DNA from: Nocardioides sp. TRM66260-LWL
GTDB taxonomy: Bacteria; Actinomycetota; Actinomycetes; Propionibacteriales; Nocardioidaceae
Length of the DNA stretch: 64,000 nt
NCBI RefSeq assembly: GCF_020075545.1
Contig: NZ_JAIQZK010000002.1
Location: 496,001 to 560,000, forward strand
Direction: 5' to 3'
Position numbers and translations under genes: made by a program
Notes under the pieces: generated by a model
Database searches by the model: none
Seen by the model: the letters and a program-made list of their open reading frames with translations, nothing else
Told to the model about the DNA's origin: nothing
Part shown: one piece after another, positions 1-8,242 of the stretch
Layout: the number at the start of each line of letters is the position of its first letter
Numbering within the stretch: the stretch's first letter is position 1

Positions 1-771
1 GCCCTTGGCGTAGGCCTCGGCGAGCCCGAGCGCCATGCCGCCGGCGAAGGTCAGCGGCAGCGACTTCAGCCGGCCGAACACGGCGGCGGCGAAGGCGCTG
101 ATCACCAGCAGCGTGAGGGCGTAGTAGTCGAGGCCGACCTGGGAGACCAGGAGGATGCCGCCGAGCGCGGCGAGCGAGGTGCCGATCGCCCAGGAGAGCG
201 CGGCGACGGTGTCGGGACGTCCGCCGAAGAGCCGCAGCAGCTCGGGGTTGTCGACCGACGCGCGCATCGCGGTGCCGACCCGCGTGCGGGTGAGCAGGCC
301 GTAGAGGCCGGCCGCGACGACGCCGGAGAGCACGATGGTCAGCGCCTGGTGCGCCGTCACGTTGGTGCCGGCGATCGTGAAGGAGCTGTTCGGGAAGAAC
401 GGCTTGACGGTGCGGGCCGCCGGCGGCCAGATCTGCTGGGCGGTGCCGATGCAGGCCACGAGCAGCGCGACGGTGACGACCAGCGACACCGACACCGGCG
501 CGTCGCCGAGCCCGCGGGCCACGAACCGCTGGATGAACCAGCCGGTGGCCGGGGCGATGACGCCGACGACGAGCAGCAGCGCCGGCAGCGGCGGCAGGCC
601 CTGCCGCACGCTGACGTCCCAGAACACGAACGACATGACCATGCCGAGCGCGCCATGGGCGATGTTGAAGACCCGCGTCGTGGTGTAGGTGAGCGTCAGG
701 CCGGAGGCGACGATCGCGTACGCGGCCCCGCTGAACAGGCCGAAGATCGTGAACGCGATGAAGGTCGACAC
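1..771 (-). CDS. Branched-chain amino-acid type ABC transporter permease (LivH family), 3' end outside window
   Basis: Membrane permease of a HAAT-type ABC importer. The reading frame is open from the GTG at 771 to the left edge (257 codons), so the C-terminus is missing. The N-terminus is hydrophobic and contains TRVFNIAHGALGMVMSF around residues 33-49, the typical LivH signature (V-F-N-x-A-H-G). The start lies 3 nt after the stop of the binding-protein gene and in the same frame (TGA-GCG-GTG), so the two are surely co-transcribed. The substrate may be an amino acid, urea or an aromatic compound; sequence alone does not say which. Confidence 0.85.
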   Translation of the reverse strand, partial: MSTFIAFTIFGLFSGAAYAIVASGLTLTYTTTRVFNIAHGALGMVMSFVFWDVSVRQGLPPLPALLLVVGVIAPATGWFIQRFVARGLGDAPVSVSLVVTVALLVACIGTAQQIWPPAARTVKPFFPNSSFTIAGTNVTAHQALTIVLSGVVAAGLYGLLTRTRVGTAMRASVDNPELLRLFGGRPDTVAALSWAIGTSLAALGGILLVSQVGLDYYALTLLVISAFAAAVFGRLKSLPLTFAGGMALGLAEAYAKG

Positions 772-774
772 CGC

Positions 775-2307
775 TCAGCCCACCCGCGTGATGCCGTTGT
801 AGCGGTAGGCGGTGCCGCCGACGGGCACCCAGCGGCCGTTCTTCACCTGGATGAAGCGCCAGCCGTCGCCGGTGCGACGCGGGCCGACGTACTGCTTGGA
901 GTGCAGGCCGTTGGCGGTCCAGTTCGTCACCTTCGACATGGCCTGCAGGAGCGAGGCGCGGTTGAGCCGGCCGCCGAGCTGGATCGACTGCTCGACGAAG
1001 AGCCGCGCGGCGGACCAGGCGAAGACGCCGAAGAACGTGGGCTCCGCGCCGGGCTTCACCTGGTTGAGCCACTTCAGGTAGGTGGCGAGCTCGGGGTTCT
1101 TGTTCGCCTCCTCGAACGGGGCGAAGTTGGTGAACACCGTGGCGCCCTCGACGTCGCCCTGGCCGCTGGAGAGGAACTCGCGGGTGTAGGCGGTGGGGTC
1201 GAACATCAGCACCTGCGGCTTGTAGTTCTGCTGCTTCATCGCCTGCGCCAACCGGACGAACTGCGGGGTCGCGGCGATCATCTGCACGTACTGGACGCCC
1301 TTGTCCTTCAGCTGCTGCACGAAGGGCGAGTAGTTGAACTCCGAGACCTCGATGCCCTGCACGTAGACGAAGTTCATGCCGCGCTTGGTCATCGCCTCGG
1401 CCTGCAGCTTGCCGTTCTCCGACGCGGCGCCGGCGTTGACGAAGAGCATCGCGGCCTTCTTCGCCGCGTCCGGGAAGTTCTGCTTCACGTAGTCGGGCAC
1501 GGCGTTCTCGAACTCGTTGGCCACGGTCGACTGCGCGCCGTACGCGGTGCGGCTGGTGACGCGGGCCCGGGTGACGCTCGCGGTGCGGATGTCGGGCAGC
1601 CCGCACTTGTCGGAGGTCGCCGCGCCGCCGGAGTCGAAGGCCGACTGCGAGCCGACCATCGCGAAGACGTTGGCGCAGCCGTCGGCGTAGTTGGCCTGGT
1701 CGCCGCCGGCGTCGGTGCGGGTGTCGTAGGGCTTGAGCGCGAGCTTGCGGCCGCAGATGCCCTTGGGGTTCGTGGCGTTGAAGTAGGCGACGTAGGCCTT
1801 GACGGCGTCCTGCGAGGCCTCGAAGAGGCCGGGCACCGGGCCGGAGATGTCGCTGGAGTTGCCGATGGTGATGGTGTCGTCGGTGATGCCGGGGCCGTTC
1901 TTGAAGCCCGTGCAGTCGCCCGCCTTCGCGCCGCCGGCCGCGGCGTTCTGGCCGCCGCCGCCCGCGGCCGCGCCACCGCCGCCACCGCTCGCCCCGGACG
2001 TGCCGCCACCCGCCGCGCTCGTCCCGCCGCCGGCCGCCGCGCCGCCGCCGCCGCTCGCCCCGGACGTGCCGCCACCCGCCGCGCTCGTCCCGCCGCCGGC
2101 GGCCCCCGCCGTCGCGTCCGTGCCCGGAACCGCCCCGCCGCCGGCGACCGCGCCGCCGGCTGCCGGGGCACCGGGCACGCCGGCCTGGGTGCCGTTGAGC
2201 GCGGCCACCTGGTCGGGCTGGAGGCGGGATCCGCAGGCGGCGAGGGCGAGCGTCAGGCCGACGACGGCGACGGCGCCGGCACGGCGGGGGCGGGCTGAGC
2301 GCACCAC
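775..2307 (-). CDS. Branched-chain amino-acid type ABC transporter substrate-binding lipoprotein
   Basis: Extracytoplasmic binding protein (Peripla_BP_6 type) for the permease that follows. It is 510 aa from the GTG at 2307. A GGAGG at 2313-2317 lies 5 nt upstream; the next codon is also GTG, and an in-frame TTG at 2319 would sit on the Shine-Dalgarno. Residues 18-25 form a lipobox ending LALAAC with Cys25 as the lipidation site. Residues about 45-130 are a Gly/Ala/Ser/Thr-rich linker containing a tandem duplication. The folded domain begins near GPGITDDTITIGNSSDISGP, the usual start of this fold. The ligand cannot be assigned. Confidence 0.88.
   Translation of the reverse strand: MVRSARPRRAGAVAVVGLTLALAACGSRLQPDQVAALNGTQAGVPGAPAAGGAVAGGGAVPGTDATAGAAGGGTSAAGGGTSGASGGGGAAAGGGTSAAGGGTSGASGGGGGAAAGGGGQNAAAGGAKAGDCTGFKNGPGITDDTITIGNSSDISGPVPGLFEASQDAVKAYVAYFNATNPKGICGRKLALKPYDTRTDAGGDQANYADGCANVFAMVGSQSAFDSGGAATSDKCGLPDIRTASVTRARVTSRTAYGAQSTVANEFENAVPDYVKQNFPDAAKKAAMLFVNAGAASENGKLQAEAMTKRGMNFVYVQGIEVSEFNYSPFVQQLKDKGVQYVQMIAATPQFVRLAQAMKQQNYKPQVLMFDPTAYTREFLSSGQGDVEGATVFTNFAPFEEANKNPELATYLKWLNQVKPGAEPTFFGVFAWSAARLFVEQSIQLGGRLNRASLLQAMSKVTNWTANGLHSKQYVGPRRTGDGWRFIQVKNGRWVPVGGTAYRYNGITRVG
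1988..2100. repeat. Tandem 66-bp in-frame duplication in the binding-protein linker
   Basis: Two nearly identical blocks begin at 1988 and 2054, a 66-bp period (22 codons). On the minus strand they encode repeated Gly-Gly-Gly-Thr-Ser-Ala-Ala and Gly-Ala-Ser-Gly segments. The repeat keeps frame, so it changes only linker length between the lipid anchor and the binding domain. Confidence 0.85.
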
Positions 2308-2322
2308 GGGGTCCTCCAAAAC

Positions 2323-2342
2323 TAGAACAGGTATCAGTTCTA
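2323..2342. promoter_or_regulatory. Inverted repeat, putative repressor operator upstream of the ABC binding-protein gene
   Basis: TAGAAC-N8-GTTCTA is a perfect 6-bp dyad 16 nt upstream of the GTG at 2307. Its size is typical for a TetR-type dimer. No regulator gene is adjacent, so the binding protein is unknown. Confidence 0.5.
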
Positions 2343-2480
2343 ACGTCTATCACGCCCGAAGGTGACGCGGGACACACGGGGAAGGTACTGGCCGGGGACT
2401 GAGATGGTTACCGAGCGGTAGCGGCCGTGGACGGTGGTCTGGACCAGTTCGGGGCGCGCGGGGACGCCGCGGGCGCGCTG

Positions 2481-2516
2481 GCGTCGGTTTCCCCGGGCGC
2501 CCGGGGAAACCGACGC
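2481..2516. repeat. Perfect 36-bp palindrome, first copy of a dispersed element
   Basis: The 36 bases read identically on both strands; the core is TCCCCGGGCGCCCGGGGA. The inner 28 bases (2485-2512) recur at 10903-10930 with one mismatch. It lies between the 3' end of rlmB and the start of the ABC operon. It could act as a terminator or as a REP-like element. Confidence 0.8.
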
Positions 2517-2521
2517 TCCGA

Positions 2522-2567
2522 GACGCGTACGGCACCTCCCGGGCGAGCCGGAGGTGCCGTACGCGTC
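2522..2567 (-). terminator. Strong hairpin after rlmB
   Basis: An 18-bp perfect stem (2522-2539 with 2550-2567) encloses a 10-nt loop and starts 15 nt beyond the rlmB stop. There is no T-run, as is usual for actinobacterial terminators. Confidence 0.7.
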
Positions 2568-2582
2568 AGGGACGGGCGAGGC

Positions 2583-3533
2583 TCAGAGCAGGCCGCGCGC
2601 CTGGGCGATCGCGTAGAGCGCGACGCTGGCGGCGACGCCGGCGTTGAGGGACTCCACCTGGTTGGCCATCGGGATCGACACCAGCTGGTCGCAGGTCTCG
2701 GCGACGAGCCGCGAGAGGCCGTTGCCCTCCGAGCCGACGACGAGCACGAGCGGGCCGTCGGCCAGGTCGAGCGCGGGCAGCGAGACGTCGCCGTCGGCGG
2801 CCAGGCCGACGACCATGCAGCCGGCGTCCTGGTAGGCCTTCAGCTGCCGGGTGAGGTTGCCGGCCTGGGCGACGGGGATGCGGGCGGCGGCGCCCGCGCT
2901 GGTCTTCCACGCGCTGGCGGTCATGCCGGCGGCCCGGCGCTCGGGGACGACGACGCCGTGGGCGCCGAAGGCGGCGGCCGAGCGGACGACGGCACCGAGG
3001 TTGCGGGGGTCGGTGACCGAGTCGAGCGCGACGATCAGCGGCCGCTCCCCCATCTCGGTGGCGCGGTCGACCAGGTCGTCGGGGTGGGCGTACTCGTATG
3101 CCGGGATGCGCGCGGCCAGGCCCTGGTGCACGGCGCCGCCGGTGAGCCGGTCGAGCTCGCCGCGCCCCACCTCGAGCAGGGAGATGCCGCGATCGGCGGC
3201 GAGGCCGAACGCCTCGCGGAGCCGGCCGTCACGCTCGGCGCCGTCGGCGACGTAGACCGCGTTGACCGGCACGCCCTCGCGCAGCGCCTCGACGACGGGA
3301 TTGCGGCCGGCGATCCACTCGGCGTCGCCGGACGCCCGGCGTCGCTGCGGCCGCTTGCGCTCGGCCGCCTGCGCCGCCTGGACGGCCTTGTAGGCCTTGT
3401 GGTTGGGCCGGTCCTTGGCCTTCGGCGTGGGGCCCTTGCCCTCCAGCCCGCGACGGACCCGGCCGCCGGAGCCGGCCGTCGGGGCCTTGCTGGTCTTGCG
3501 GATCGCGCCCTTGCGCTGCGAGTTGCCGGCCAT
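2583..3533 (-). CDS. rlmB: 23S rRNA 2'-O-methyltransferase, SPOUT family (RlmB type)
   Basis: Methylates a ribose 2'-OH in 23S rRNA (G2251 in E. coli numbering) using SAM. It is 316 aa. A Lys/Arg-rich N-terminal tail of about 75 residues precedes the substrate-binding domain ([17 protein letters not shown]) and the SPOUT domain, which shows the three knot motifs [24 protein letters not shown] and [21 protein letters not shown]. The ATG at 3533 shares one base with the stop of cysS (TGATG), giving the start and showing translational coupling. A cysS-rlmB pair is common in actinobacteria. Confidence 0.93.
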   Translation of the reverse strand: MAGNSQRKGAIRKTSKAPTAGSGGRVRRGLEGKGPTPKAKDRPNHKAYKAVQAAQAAERKRPQRRRASGDAEWIAGRNPVVEALREGVPVNAVYVADGAERDGRLREAFGLAADRGISLLEVGRGELDRLTGGAVHQGLAARIPAYEYAHPDDLVDRATEMGERPLIVALDSVTDPRNLGAVVRSAAAFGAHGVVVPERRAAGMTASAWKTSAGAAARIPVAQAGNLTRQLKAYQDAGCMVVGLAADGDVSLPALDLADGPLVLVVGSEGNGLSRLVAETCDQLVSIPMANQVESLNAGVAASVALYAIAQARGLL

Positions 3534-4939
3534 CAGGCGATGCTCCACTTCGGTCCGTCGGGGGTGTCGGTGACCTCGATGCCGGCCGCCGTGATGCGAT
3601 CGCGGATCGCGTCGGCGGCGGCGAAGTCCTTGGCCGCGCGGGCGGCGGCGCGCTGCTCGAGCAGCCCGGCGAGCAGGACGTCGACGGCCGCGCGCAGCCG
3701 CTCGTCGTCGGCGCCGGACGCGCCGCCCCAGGCGGGATCTGCGGGGTCGAGGCCCAGCACATCGAGCATGGTCCGCACCTGGCACGCAGCACGTGAGGCT
3801 GCCTCTCCATCGCGAGCGCTGACGGCGACGTTGCCCTGGCGGACGTGCTCGTGGATCACGGCCATCGCAGCCGGCGTCGCGAGGTCGTTGTCGAGCGCAG
3901 CCACGAAGGCATCTGGCAGGTCGTCTGCGTAGTCGGGCTCAGCGCCCTGGACCTGCTCGAGGAACCACTCGATGCGCGCGAACGCGGAGGCGGCCTCCTC
4001 GAGGGACTCGAAGGAGAACTCCACGTGGCTGCGGTAGTGCGCGGCGACGACGTAGTAGCGCAGCTCGATGCCGCGGAAGCGCTCGAGCACGGCGGGGATC
4101 GTCAGGCTGTTGCCGAGCGACTTGCTCATCTTCTCGCCGGCGGTCGTGATCCAGGCGTTGTGCAGCCAGAACCGCGCGAAGCCGTGGCCCGCGGCGCGGG
4201 ACTGCGCCTGCTCGTTCTCGTGGTGCGGGAAGCGCAGGTCGACGCCGCCGCCGTGCACGTCGAAGGTCTCGCCGAGGTACTTGCCGGCCATCGCCGAGCA
4301 CTCGATGTGCCAGCCCGGCCGGCCCGGGCCCCAGGGGCTGGGCCACGAGGCGGTCTCGGGCTCGGTGGGCTTGCGGCCCTTCCAGAGCGCGAAGTCGCGG
4401 GGGTCGCGCTTGCCGCGCGGGTCGGCGTCCTCGGCGGCCTCCATGTCGTCGACCCGCTGACGGGTCAGCTCTCCGTAGGCCGGCCAGGAGCGCACGTCGA
4501 AGTAGACGTCGCCGGAGCCGTCGGCGGCCGGGTAGGCGTGACCGCGCTCGATCAGCCGCTCGATCAGCGCCAGCATCTCCGGCACGTGGCCGGTGGCCAG
4601 CGGCTCGTAGGTGGGCGGCAGCACGTTGAGCGCGGCGTAGGCGGCGGTGAGCTCGCGGTGCATCAGCGCGGCGTGCTCGTACCAGTGCCGGCCGGCGTCG
4701 GCGGCCTTGGCCAGGATCTTGTCGTCGATGTCGGTGACGTTGCGGATGAAGTCGACCTCGAGGCCGCCGTGCTGCAGCCAGCGACGCAGGACGTCGAAGC
4801 TCACCGCGGAGCGGACGTGGCCGACGTGCGGCTCGGACTGCACCGTCAGACCGCAGACGTAGACGCTCGCCCGGCCGGGCCGGACGGGTTCGAAGGGACG
4901 GACCTCCCGGGTGGCGGTGTCGTAGAGCCTGAGCGTCAC
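3533..4939 (-). CDS. cysS: Cysteinyl-tRNA synthetase
   Basis: Class I aminoacyl-tRNA synthetase that charges tRNA-Cys. It is 468 aa, normal for the family. The HIGH motif is HVGH (38-41) and KMSKS is at 270-274. The zinc/cysteine-sensing ligands Cys29, Cys214, His239 and Glu243 are present, the last two in FPHHENE. The start is the GTG at 4939; a TAGGAT hexamer 6 nt upstream suggests leaderless transcription. It heads the cysS-rlmB operon. IspF, often next to cysS, lies here on the other strand beyond a molybdoenzyme gene. Confidence 0.96.
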   Translation of the reverse strand: MTLRLYDTATREVRPFEPVRPGRASVYVCGLTVQSEPHVGHVRSAVSFDVLRRWLQHGGLEVDFIRNVTDIDDKILAKAADAGRHWYEHAALMHRELTAAYAALNVLPPTYEPLATGHVPEMLALIERLIERGHAYPAADGSGDVYFDVRSWPAYGELTRQRVDDMEAAEDADPRGKRDPRDFALWKGRKPTEPETASWPSPWGPGRPGWHIECSAMAGKYLGETFDVHGGGVDLRFPHHENEQAQSRAAGHGFARFWLHNAWITTAGEKMSKSLGNSLTIPAVLERFRGIELRYYVVAAHYRSHVEFSFESLEEAASAFARIEWFLEQVQGAEPDYADDLPDAFVAALDNDLATPAAMAVIHEHVRQGNVAVSARDGEAASRAACQVRTMLDVLGLDPADPAWGGASGADDERLRAAVDVLLAGLLEQRAAARAAKDFAAADAIRDRITAAGIEVTDTPDGPKWSIA

Positions 4940-4945
4940 CCGTCG

Positions 4946-4951
4946 ATCCTA
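4946..4951 (-). promoter_or_regulatory. -10 hexamer TAGGAT of cysS (leaderless candidate)
   Basis: TAGGAT on the minus strand ends 6 nt before the GTG of cysS, so transcription would start at or next to the start codon. No clear -35 was seen. Confidence 0.55.
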
Positions 4952-4978
4952 GGGGCGCGGACGCCCGCGACCGGCATC

Positions 4979-5017
4979 GTGCGCCGGCGCACGGGAGGAG
5001 CGGGCCCGCGGAGCGGC
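4979..5017 (-). terminator. Hairpin-forming stretch after the molybdoenzyme gene
   Basis: GTGCGCCGGCGCAC (4979-4992) is a perfect palindrome, and a second short dyad CGGGCC/GGCCCG follows at about 5002-5020. They lie between the stop of the molybdoenzyme gene and the cysS promoter and probably end the upstream transcript. Confidence 0.4.
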
Positions 5018-5022
5018 CCGGC

Positions 5023-6633
5023 TCAGGTGGCGGTGAAGTCGCGCTCGTCCAGGCCGGTGGCGCCGTCGGGCAGCACGTCGCGGACGACGGCGGTCTGCAC
5101 CCGTCCGTCCGCGTCGATCGCGCGAGCGCGGACGGTGTGGTCGCCGGGAGCGGCCTGCACCCGCGCCGACCACTGCACCCAGGAGTCGACGCCGGGCACG
5201 CTGCCGAGCTCCGCGGGCTGCCAGGTGCCGCCGTCGAGCGACACCTCGACGCCGCGGATGCCGGTGTGCTGCATCCAGGCCGCGCCCGCGACGACGACCT
5301 CGCCGGCCGGGACGCTGTCGCCGGAGGCGGGCACGTCGATCCGGGAGGCGATCTTCACCGGGCCGAGCTCGCCCCAGCCGCGCCGCGTCCAGTACGCCTC
5401 GATCCGGTCGAAGCGGGTGACCTCGAGGTCGACGACCCACTTGGTGCCCGAGACGTAGCCGTAGAGCCCCGGGACGAGCGTGCGCACCGGGAAGCCGTGG
5501 TCGATGGTGAGCGGCTCGCCGTTCATCGCCAGCGCGAGCATCGCGTTGCGGTCGTCGGTGAGCGCGGCCAGCGGGGTGCCGCACGTCCAGCCGTCGGACG
5601 AGGTCTGCAGGACGGCGTCGGCGTCGGGGCTGATGCCCAGCTCCGCGAGGATCGGCGCGAGCCGCACCCCGCTCCACCAGGCGTTGCCGACGAGGTCGCC
5701 GCCGACGGGGTTGGAGACGCAGTTGAGGGTGATCCAGTCCTGGGTGATCTCGCGGGCGAGGAGGTCGTCGTAGGTGAGCGTCAGCTCGCGCTCGACCAGC
5801 CCGTGGATGCGCAGGCTCCAGTCCTGCGGGGCGATCGCGGGCGGCACGAAGACGGTGTGGATCTGGTAGAAGTCCGCCGCCGAGGTCTGCCAGGACGGCA
5901 GCCCCGGGACGTCCGGGTGGGCGCCCGCAGGCACCGGCGGCGAGGTGACGCCCGGGATGCGGATGCCGGCGCGGGCCTCCTCGACGGCCGCCCGGCCGCG
6001 TCCGGCCAAGCGTCCGACGGCGCCTCCGACGACCGCGGCGGCGCCGAGCACGGCGGCCCGGAACAGCACGCCGCGCCGGGTCATCCCGGCCTCGCCGCGA
6101 GCCACCGCGGGGTCGTGCAGACCGGCGAGCTCGCCGCGGCGCAGCGGCTCGACGGCCCAGCCGAGGCCGACGCTCCACACGAGGAAGCCGACGACCACGG
6201 GGAGCTGGTCGAGCGCGCCGGCGCCAGTGCGCCCGAGGATCGCCAGCCCGCCGACCGCGGCGAGCACGATGTAGCCGGCCAGCGGGAGGGCGACGGCCCG
6301 GCGGGCCAGCACGCCGAGGCCGGCGAAGACCGCGCCGACGACGATGAGGATGCCGAGGAGCAGCACCAGCTTGTCGCGGTGGCCGAACGCCTGGATGGCC
6401 CACTCGACGACCCCGCCGGGCGTCAGCCGGATGACGCCGTCGGCGACCGCGGTGATCGGGTCGGCGTCGACGGCGAGCAGGCGGGCGGCGAGGTAGGACG
6501 CGCCGAGACCGGCGAGCCCGACGGCGAGGCCGGCCAGCGCCCACCAGCGGCGCTGGTCGTGCGGGAGCAGCGGGGCGGATCCGTCCGGTCCAGCCGGGCC
6601 GGACGGGCGGTCGAGGGAGGGCGCGGTGCTCAC
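5023..6633 (-). CDS. Membrane-anchored molybdopterin-dependent oxidoreductase (sulfite oxidase fold)
   Basis: It is 536 aa. The first about 190 residues hold several hydrophobic segments (WWALAGLAVGLAGLG, LVLLLGILIVVGAVFAG, LAGYIVLAAVGGLAILG), then TRRGVLFRAAVLGAAAVVGG. The oxidoreductase_molyb domain follows at about 250-425 and contains the presumed Mo-ligand Cys in LNCVSNPVGGDLVG. A Mo-cofactor dimerisation domain of Ig-like fold ends the protein (VSLDGGTWQPAEL). The catalytic domain probably faces the outside. The real electron donor and acceptor are unknown; sulfite is only one possibility. The start GTG at 6633 has a CAGAAT hexamer 6 nt upstream and a GGGGAG directly before it. Confidence 0.88.
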   Translation of the reverse strand: MSTAPSLDRPSGPAGPDGSAPLLPHDQRRWWALAGLAVGLAGLGASYLAARLLAVDADPITAVADGVIRLTPGGVVEWAIQAFGHRDKLVLLLGILIVVGAVFAGLGVLARRAVALPLAGYIVLAAVGGLAILGRTGAGALDQLPVVVGFLVWSVGLGWAVEPLRRGELAGLHDPAVARGEAGMTRRGVLFRAAVLGAAAVVGGAVGRLAGRGRAAVEEARAGIRIPGVTSPPVPAGAHPDVPGLPSWQTSAADFYQIHTVFVPPAIAPQDWSLRIHGLVERELTLTYDDLLAREITQDWITLNCVSNPVGGDLVGNAWWSGVRLAPILAELGISPDADAVLQTSSDGWTCGTPLAALTDDRNAMLALAMNGEPLTIDHGFPVRTLVPGLYGYVSGTKWVVDLEVTRFDRIEAYWTRRGWGELGPVKIASRIDVPASGDSVPAGEVVVAGAAWMQHTGIRGVEVSLDGGTWQPAELGSVPGVDSWVQWSARVQAAPGDHTVRARAIDADGRVQTAVVRDVLPDGATGLDERDFTAT

Positions 6634-6639
6634 CTCCCC

Positions 6640-6658
6640 ATTCTGACGCGGGCATCAT
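6640..6658. promoter_or_regulatory. Back-to-back -10 hexamers of the molybdoenzyme gene and ispF
   Basis: CAGAAT on the minus strand (6640-6645) ends 6 nt before the GTG of the molybdoenzyme gene. CATCAT on the plus strand (6653-6658) ends 6 nt before the GTG of ispF. The divergent start codons are only 31 bp apart, so both transcripts would be leaderless. Confidence 0.4.
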
Positions 6659-6664
6659 GAGCGC

Positions 6665-7174
6665 GTGACCTCCTCCGCCGGCGCCCCCGTCCCCGTCCCC
6701 CTGCCGCGCGTGGGCGTCGGCACCGACGTGCACCGCCTCGTCGAGGGCGTCCCCATGCACCTGGCCGGGCTGGCCTGGCCCGAGGAGACCTCCGGCCTGG
6801 AGGGGCACAGCGACGCCGACGTCGCCGCGCACGCCGCCTGCGACGCGCTGCTCTCCGCGGCCGGCCTGGGCGACCTGGGCTCCCACTTCGGCACCGCCGA
6901 GCCGCAGTGGGCCGGCGCCTCAGGTGCCGCCCTGCTCGCGGAGACCGCGCGCCGGGTGCGGGCGGCCGGCTTCGAGATCGGCAACGTCGCGGTCCAGGTG
7001 ATCGGCAACCGCCCGCGCCTGGGGCCGCGGCGTGCCGAGGCGGAGGCCGCGCTCTCGGCCGCCGCCGGGGCCGCCGTCTCCGTCGCGGCGACCACCACGG
7101 ACGGGCTGGGGCTCACCGGCCGCGGCGAGGGGGTCGCGGCGATCGCCACCGCGCTGGTCGTCGCGGTCGACTGA
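6665..7174 (+). CDS. ispF: 2-C-methyl-D-erythritol 2,4-cyclodiphosphate synthase
   Basis: Fifth step of the non-mevalonate isoprenoid pathway: cyclises 4-diphosphocytidyl-methylerythritol 2-phosphate with loss of CMP. It is 169 aa. The divalent-metal ligands are Asp21 and His23 (GTDVHRL) and His56 ([12 protein letters not shown]); GHSDAD is also conserved, and the C-terminal [17 protein letters not shown] matches the family. IspD is not adjacent in this window. IspE of the same pathway is at 26.2-27.2 kb. Confidence 0.95.
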   Translation: MTSSAGAPVPVPLPRVGVGTDVHRLVEGVPMHLAGLAWPEETSGLEGHSDADVAAHAACDALLSAAGLGDLGSHFGTAEPQWAGASGAALLAETARRVRAAGFEIGNVAVQVIGNRPRLGPRRAEAEAALSAAAGAAVSVAATTTDGLGLTGRGEGVAAIATALVVAVD

Positions 7175-7206
7175 CGGCCGACGCACGGTCCGCATCGCGA
7201 ACATCC

Positions 7207-7221
7207 GCGACACGGTGTCGC
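7207..7221. promoter_or_regulatory. Small perfect dyad upstream of the alpha/beta hydrolase gene
   Basis: GCGACAC-G-GTGTCGC is a 7-1-7 perfect inverted repeat 76 nt before the hydrolase ATG and upstream of a TAGCGT hexamer (about 7254-7259). It could be an operator or chance in a GC-rich gap. Confidence 0.3.
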
Positions 7222-7297
7222 AGGAACCCTTCCGGAACGGGGCCTCGCGGGGTTAGCGTGTCGGCGCTCACAGCCCCGCCGCACCAGGAGCCCGCCG

Positions 7298-8242
7298 ATG
7301 GCCCGCGCCACGTACCGCCTCACCACGCACGACGGCCTGTCGCTGCACGCCACGACCTACGGCCCGGAGGACGCCGACGTCGTCGTCGCGCTGGCCCACT
7401 GCTGGACCGCCGACGAGGAGGACTGGCACTACCAGGTGCGCGACCTCCTCGCCGAGCACGGCCCGCGCCTGCGCATCGTCACGTGGGATCACCGCGGTCA
7501 CGGCCGCTCGTACGCCGCGCCCGAGCGCGCGTGCACCATCGACGACCTCGCCCTCGACCTGGGCCTCGTCCTCGACACGCTGGCACCCACCGGACGCCTC
7601 GTGCTGGCCGGCCACTCGATCGGCGGCATGACGCTCACCGCCCTGCCGCAGCACCGACCGGACCTGATCGACCGGATCGCCGGGCTGCTGTTCGTCTCGA
7701 CCTCGGCCGGCGGGCTGGAGTCGATCACCCTCGGCCTGCCCGACGTCGGCCCGCTGCTCCGCGGCCGGATCCCGGCGCTGCTGGCGACCCGGGCCCGGCT
7801 GTACTCGCGCGCCAACCGGCGTCGGACGCCGTCGATCGAGCGGCAGGTCGTCAACCGGTTCCTCTTCGGCGCCCCGCTGCGGCTGCGCGACGCCGGGCTC
7901 GTCGTCGACCAGATCATCAACTGCCCGCCGGCGACCATGTCGGGCTTCTACCGCGACTGCATGCGCCACGAGCGCTCCTCGCAGCTGAAGGCCTACGACG
8001 GAATCCCGACCCGGGTGCTCGTCGGGTCGCGTGACCTGCTCACCCCGCCCGACCACGGCCGGCGCCTGGCCGCGGGCATCCACGGCGCGCGATTCATCGT
8101 CGCCCCCGGAGCCGGGCACATGCTGCCGATGGAGCGCGACGAGCTCGTGTCGGCCCAGCTGCTGGAGCTGGTGGCCGCAGCCCTGCGCGACGGGACGGGC
8201 TCGACGACCGCTGCAGCAGCGGGCTCGACTCAGACGGCGTAG
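7298..8242 (+). CDS. Alpha/beta-fold hydrolase
   Basis: Cytosolic hydrolase of 314 aa with no signal peptide. The oxyanion region is ALAHCWTADEEDW, and the nucleophile elbow is GHSIGG with Ser107. An acid residue probably lies in VLVGSRDLLTPPDHG and the catalytic His in GAGHMLPMERDE. A cap of about 100 residues follows the elbow. AGGAG lies 9 nt before the ATG. Its 3' end overlaps that of hflX by 13 bp in convergent orientation. The substrate cannot be inferred; esterase or lipase-like activity is likely. Confidence 0.8.
   Translation: MARATYRLTTHDGLSLHATTYGPEDADVVVALAHCWTADEEDWHYQVRDLLAEHGPRLRIVTWDHRGHGRSYAAPERACTIDDLALDLGLVLDTLAPTGRLVLAGHSIGGMTLTALPQHRPDLIDRIAGLLFVSTSAGGLESITLGLPDVGPLLRGRIPALLATRARLYSRANRRRTPSIERQVVNRFLFGAPLRLRDAGLVVDQIINCPPATMSGFYRDCMRHERSSQLKAYDGIPTRVLVGSRDLLTPPDHGRRLAAGIHGARFIVAPGAGHMLPMERDELVSAQLLELVAAALRDGTGSTTAAAAGSTQTA

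Noticed and set aside
1988..2100. CRISPR-like repeat
   Set aside because: Only two copies, directly abutting, in frame and coding for a Gly/Ala linker; no spacers and no cas genes.
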